NCBI GenBank assembly: GCA_030040475.1
Contig: JASHTQ010000446.1
Location: 1-63,978 of the forward strand
Source: Streptosporangiaceae bacterium
GTDB taxonomy: Bacteria > Actinomycetota > Actinomycetes > Streptosporangiales > Streptosporangiaceae
Reading direction: 5' to 3'
Length of the DNA: 63,978 bases
Numbering within the stretch: position 1 is the stretch's first letter; the number at the start of each line of letters is the position of its first letter. This document shows positions 63,494 to 63,978 of this stretch, piece by piece. Made by a program: the position numbers and the translations under genes. The notes beneath the pieces were generated by a model that saw only the letters and a program-made list of their open reading frames with translations, was not told where the DNA came from and did no database searches.

Positions 63494-63978
63494 GTGTCCC
63501 AGCGACCGATCATCGTCTTCGACGTCAACGAGACCCTGCTGGACCTAGAGGCGATCCGTCCCACGTTCGACCGGATCTTCAACGACCCGGCCGCCATGCG
63601 CCTGTGGTTCGGCGGGCTGATCACCTACTCAGAGGCGCTCACGCTCGCGGGCGTCTACGTGCCGTTCACCGACATCGGCGCCGCCGTGCTCCGGATGCTC
63701 GCCGCCACACGCGACCTCTCCGTCAGCGACGCCGACGCCGCCGAGCTCACCGACCGGTTCGCCACCATGCCGCCGCACCCCGAGGTCCCCGCGGCGCTGC
63801 GCAGGCTGCGCGACCATGGTTTCCGGCTGTTCACGCTCACCGACAACACGCTGGCCATCTCCGGGCGCCAGCTGGAGCATGCGGGCGTGATCGACGTGTT
63901 CGAGCGGCGCTTCAGCGTCGACGAGACCGTGCGCCGCCACAAGCCGGCGCAGGAGGCCTATCACTCGGTGGCCGCCGC
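63494..63978 (+). CDS. haloacid dehalogenase type II-like hydrolase, N-terminal part
   Basis: The frame is open to the right edge (about 161 residues present). GTG 63494 starts the frame. The HAD nucleophile is D10 in IIVFDVNETLLDLEAIRPTF (motif I DxN), and motif II is FRLFTLTDNTLAIS. This is the pattern of L-2-haloacid dehalogenases and related phosphatases. The cap domain is seen, but the C-terminal motif IV lies outside the window, so the activity is not decided. It follows the LuxR regulator by 93 bp on the same strand. Confidence 0.88.
   Translation, partial: MSQRPIIVFDVNETLLDLEAIRPTFDRIFNDPAAMRLWFGGLITYSEALTLAGVYVPFTDIGAAVLRMLAATRDLSVSDADAAELTDRFATMPPHPEVPAALRRLRDHGFRLFTLTDNTLAISGRQLEHAGVIDVFERRFSVDETVRRHKPAQEAYHSVAA

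Overview
The window is about 64 kb of high-GC, densely packed DNA from an actinobacterium. GTG and TTG starts are frequent, many neighbours overlap by ATGA or GTGA, and the families are typical of the phylum: a mycothiol-type maleylpyruvate isomerase-fold protein, a MocR regulator, a SigE-type sigma factor, a FxSxx-COOH peptide system and an NB-ARC regulator with a DUF5753 remnant. A Streptosporangiales-like host is a guess. No origin, rRNA or CRISPR array was seen, and there is one tRNA (Val, UAC).

Layout. 0-12 kb holds mixed housekeeping and accessory genes: tex (cut by the left edge), a PNPOx-fold protein, a serpin, two VOC-fold proteins around an amidohydrolase remnant, dtd, an asparaginase, an AAC(3)-like acetyltransferase, and a MocR regulator divergent from an AhpD-like protein. 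12.3-26.3 kb is the most striking region, a divergent FxSxx-COOH (Fxs) locus. The minus arm is fxsC-fxsT. The plus arm is fxsA precursor, fxsB radical SAM/HExxH maturase, an apparent 28-codon ORF, a TIR-only fxsC, a full fxsC and a second fxsT. The arms share an intergenic region with several dyads. 26.3-35.4 kb has an alpha/beta hydrolase, a tiny acidic repeat protein, a three-gene redox/signalling operon (receiver-thioredoxin reductase fusion, cyclic-nucleotide-binding histidine kinase, UBP zinc finger) and uncharacterised proteins.

35.5-42.3 kb has a beta-propeller lipoprotein and a two-component system divergent from a three-gene ABC exporter. 42.3-46.4 kb has small proteins, a cold-shock gene with a strong terminator, an FKBP isomerase and an S9 peptidase. 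46.9-49.2 kb begins with tRNA-Val and is a gene graveyard: a DUF5753 remnant, an NB-ARC ATPase pseudogene split by a 206-bp MITE-like element with an 8-bp target duplication, and an Old Yellow Enzyme scrap, with an intact SigE-type sigma gene among them. 49.5-55.4 kb has a Ser/Thr kinase, an isoprenylcysteine methyltransferase-like protein, a GH26-like lipoprotein whose parts look circularly permuted, an NCS1 transporter and a universal stress protein. 55.6-60.5 kb is a tightly coupled minus-strand catabolic or detoxification operon (two hydrolases, acetamidase/formamidase, SnoaL-like protein, MFS exporter fused to a monooxygenase-like domain), divergent from a large LuxR regulator. A haloacid dehalogenase runs off the right edge.

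The observations most worth following are the duplicated, divergent Fxs locus with its apparent 28-codon ORF, the MITE-like insertion whose conceptual excision restores the NB-ARC reading frame, the possibly permuted GH26-like protein, and a 20-nt leader motif found at two places.
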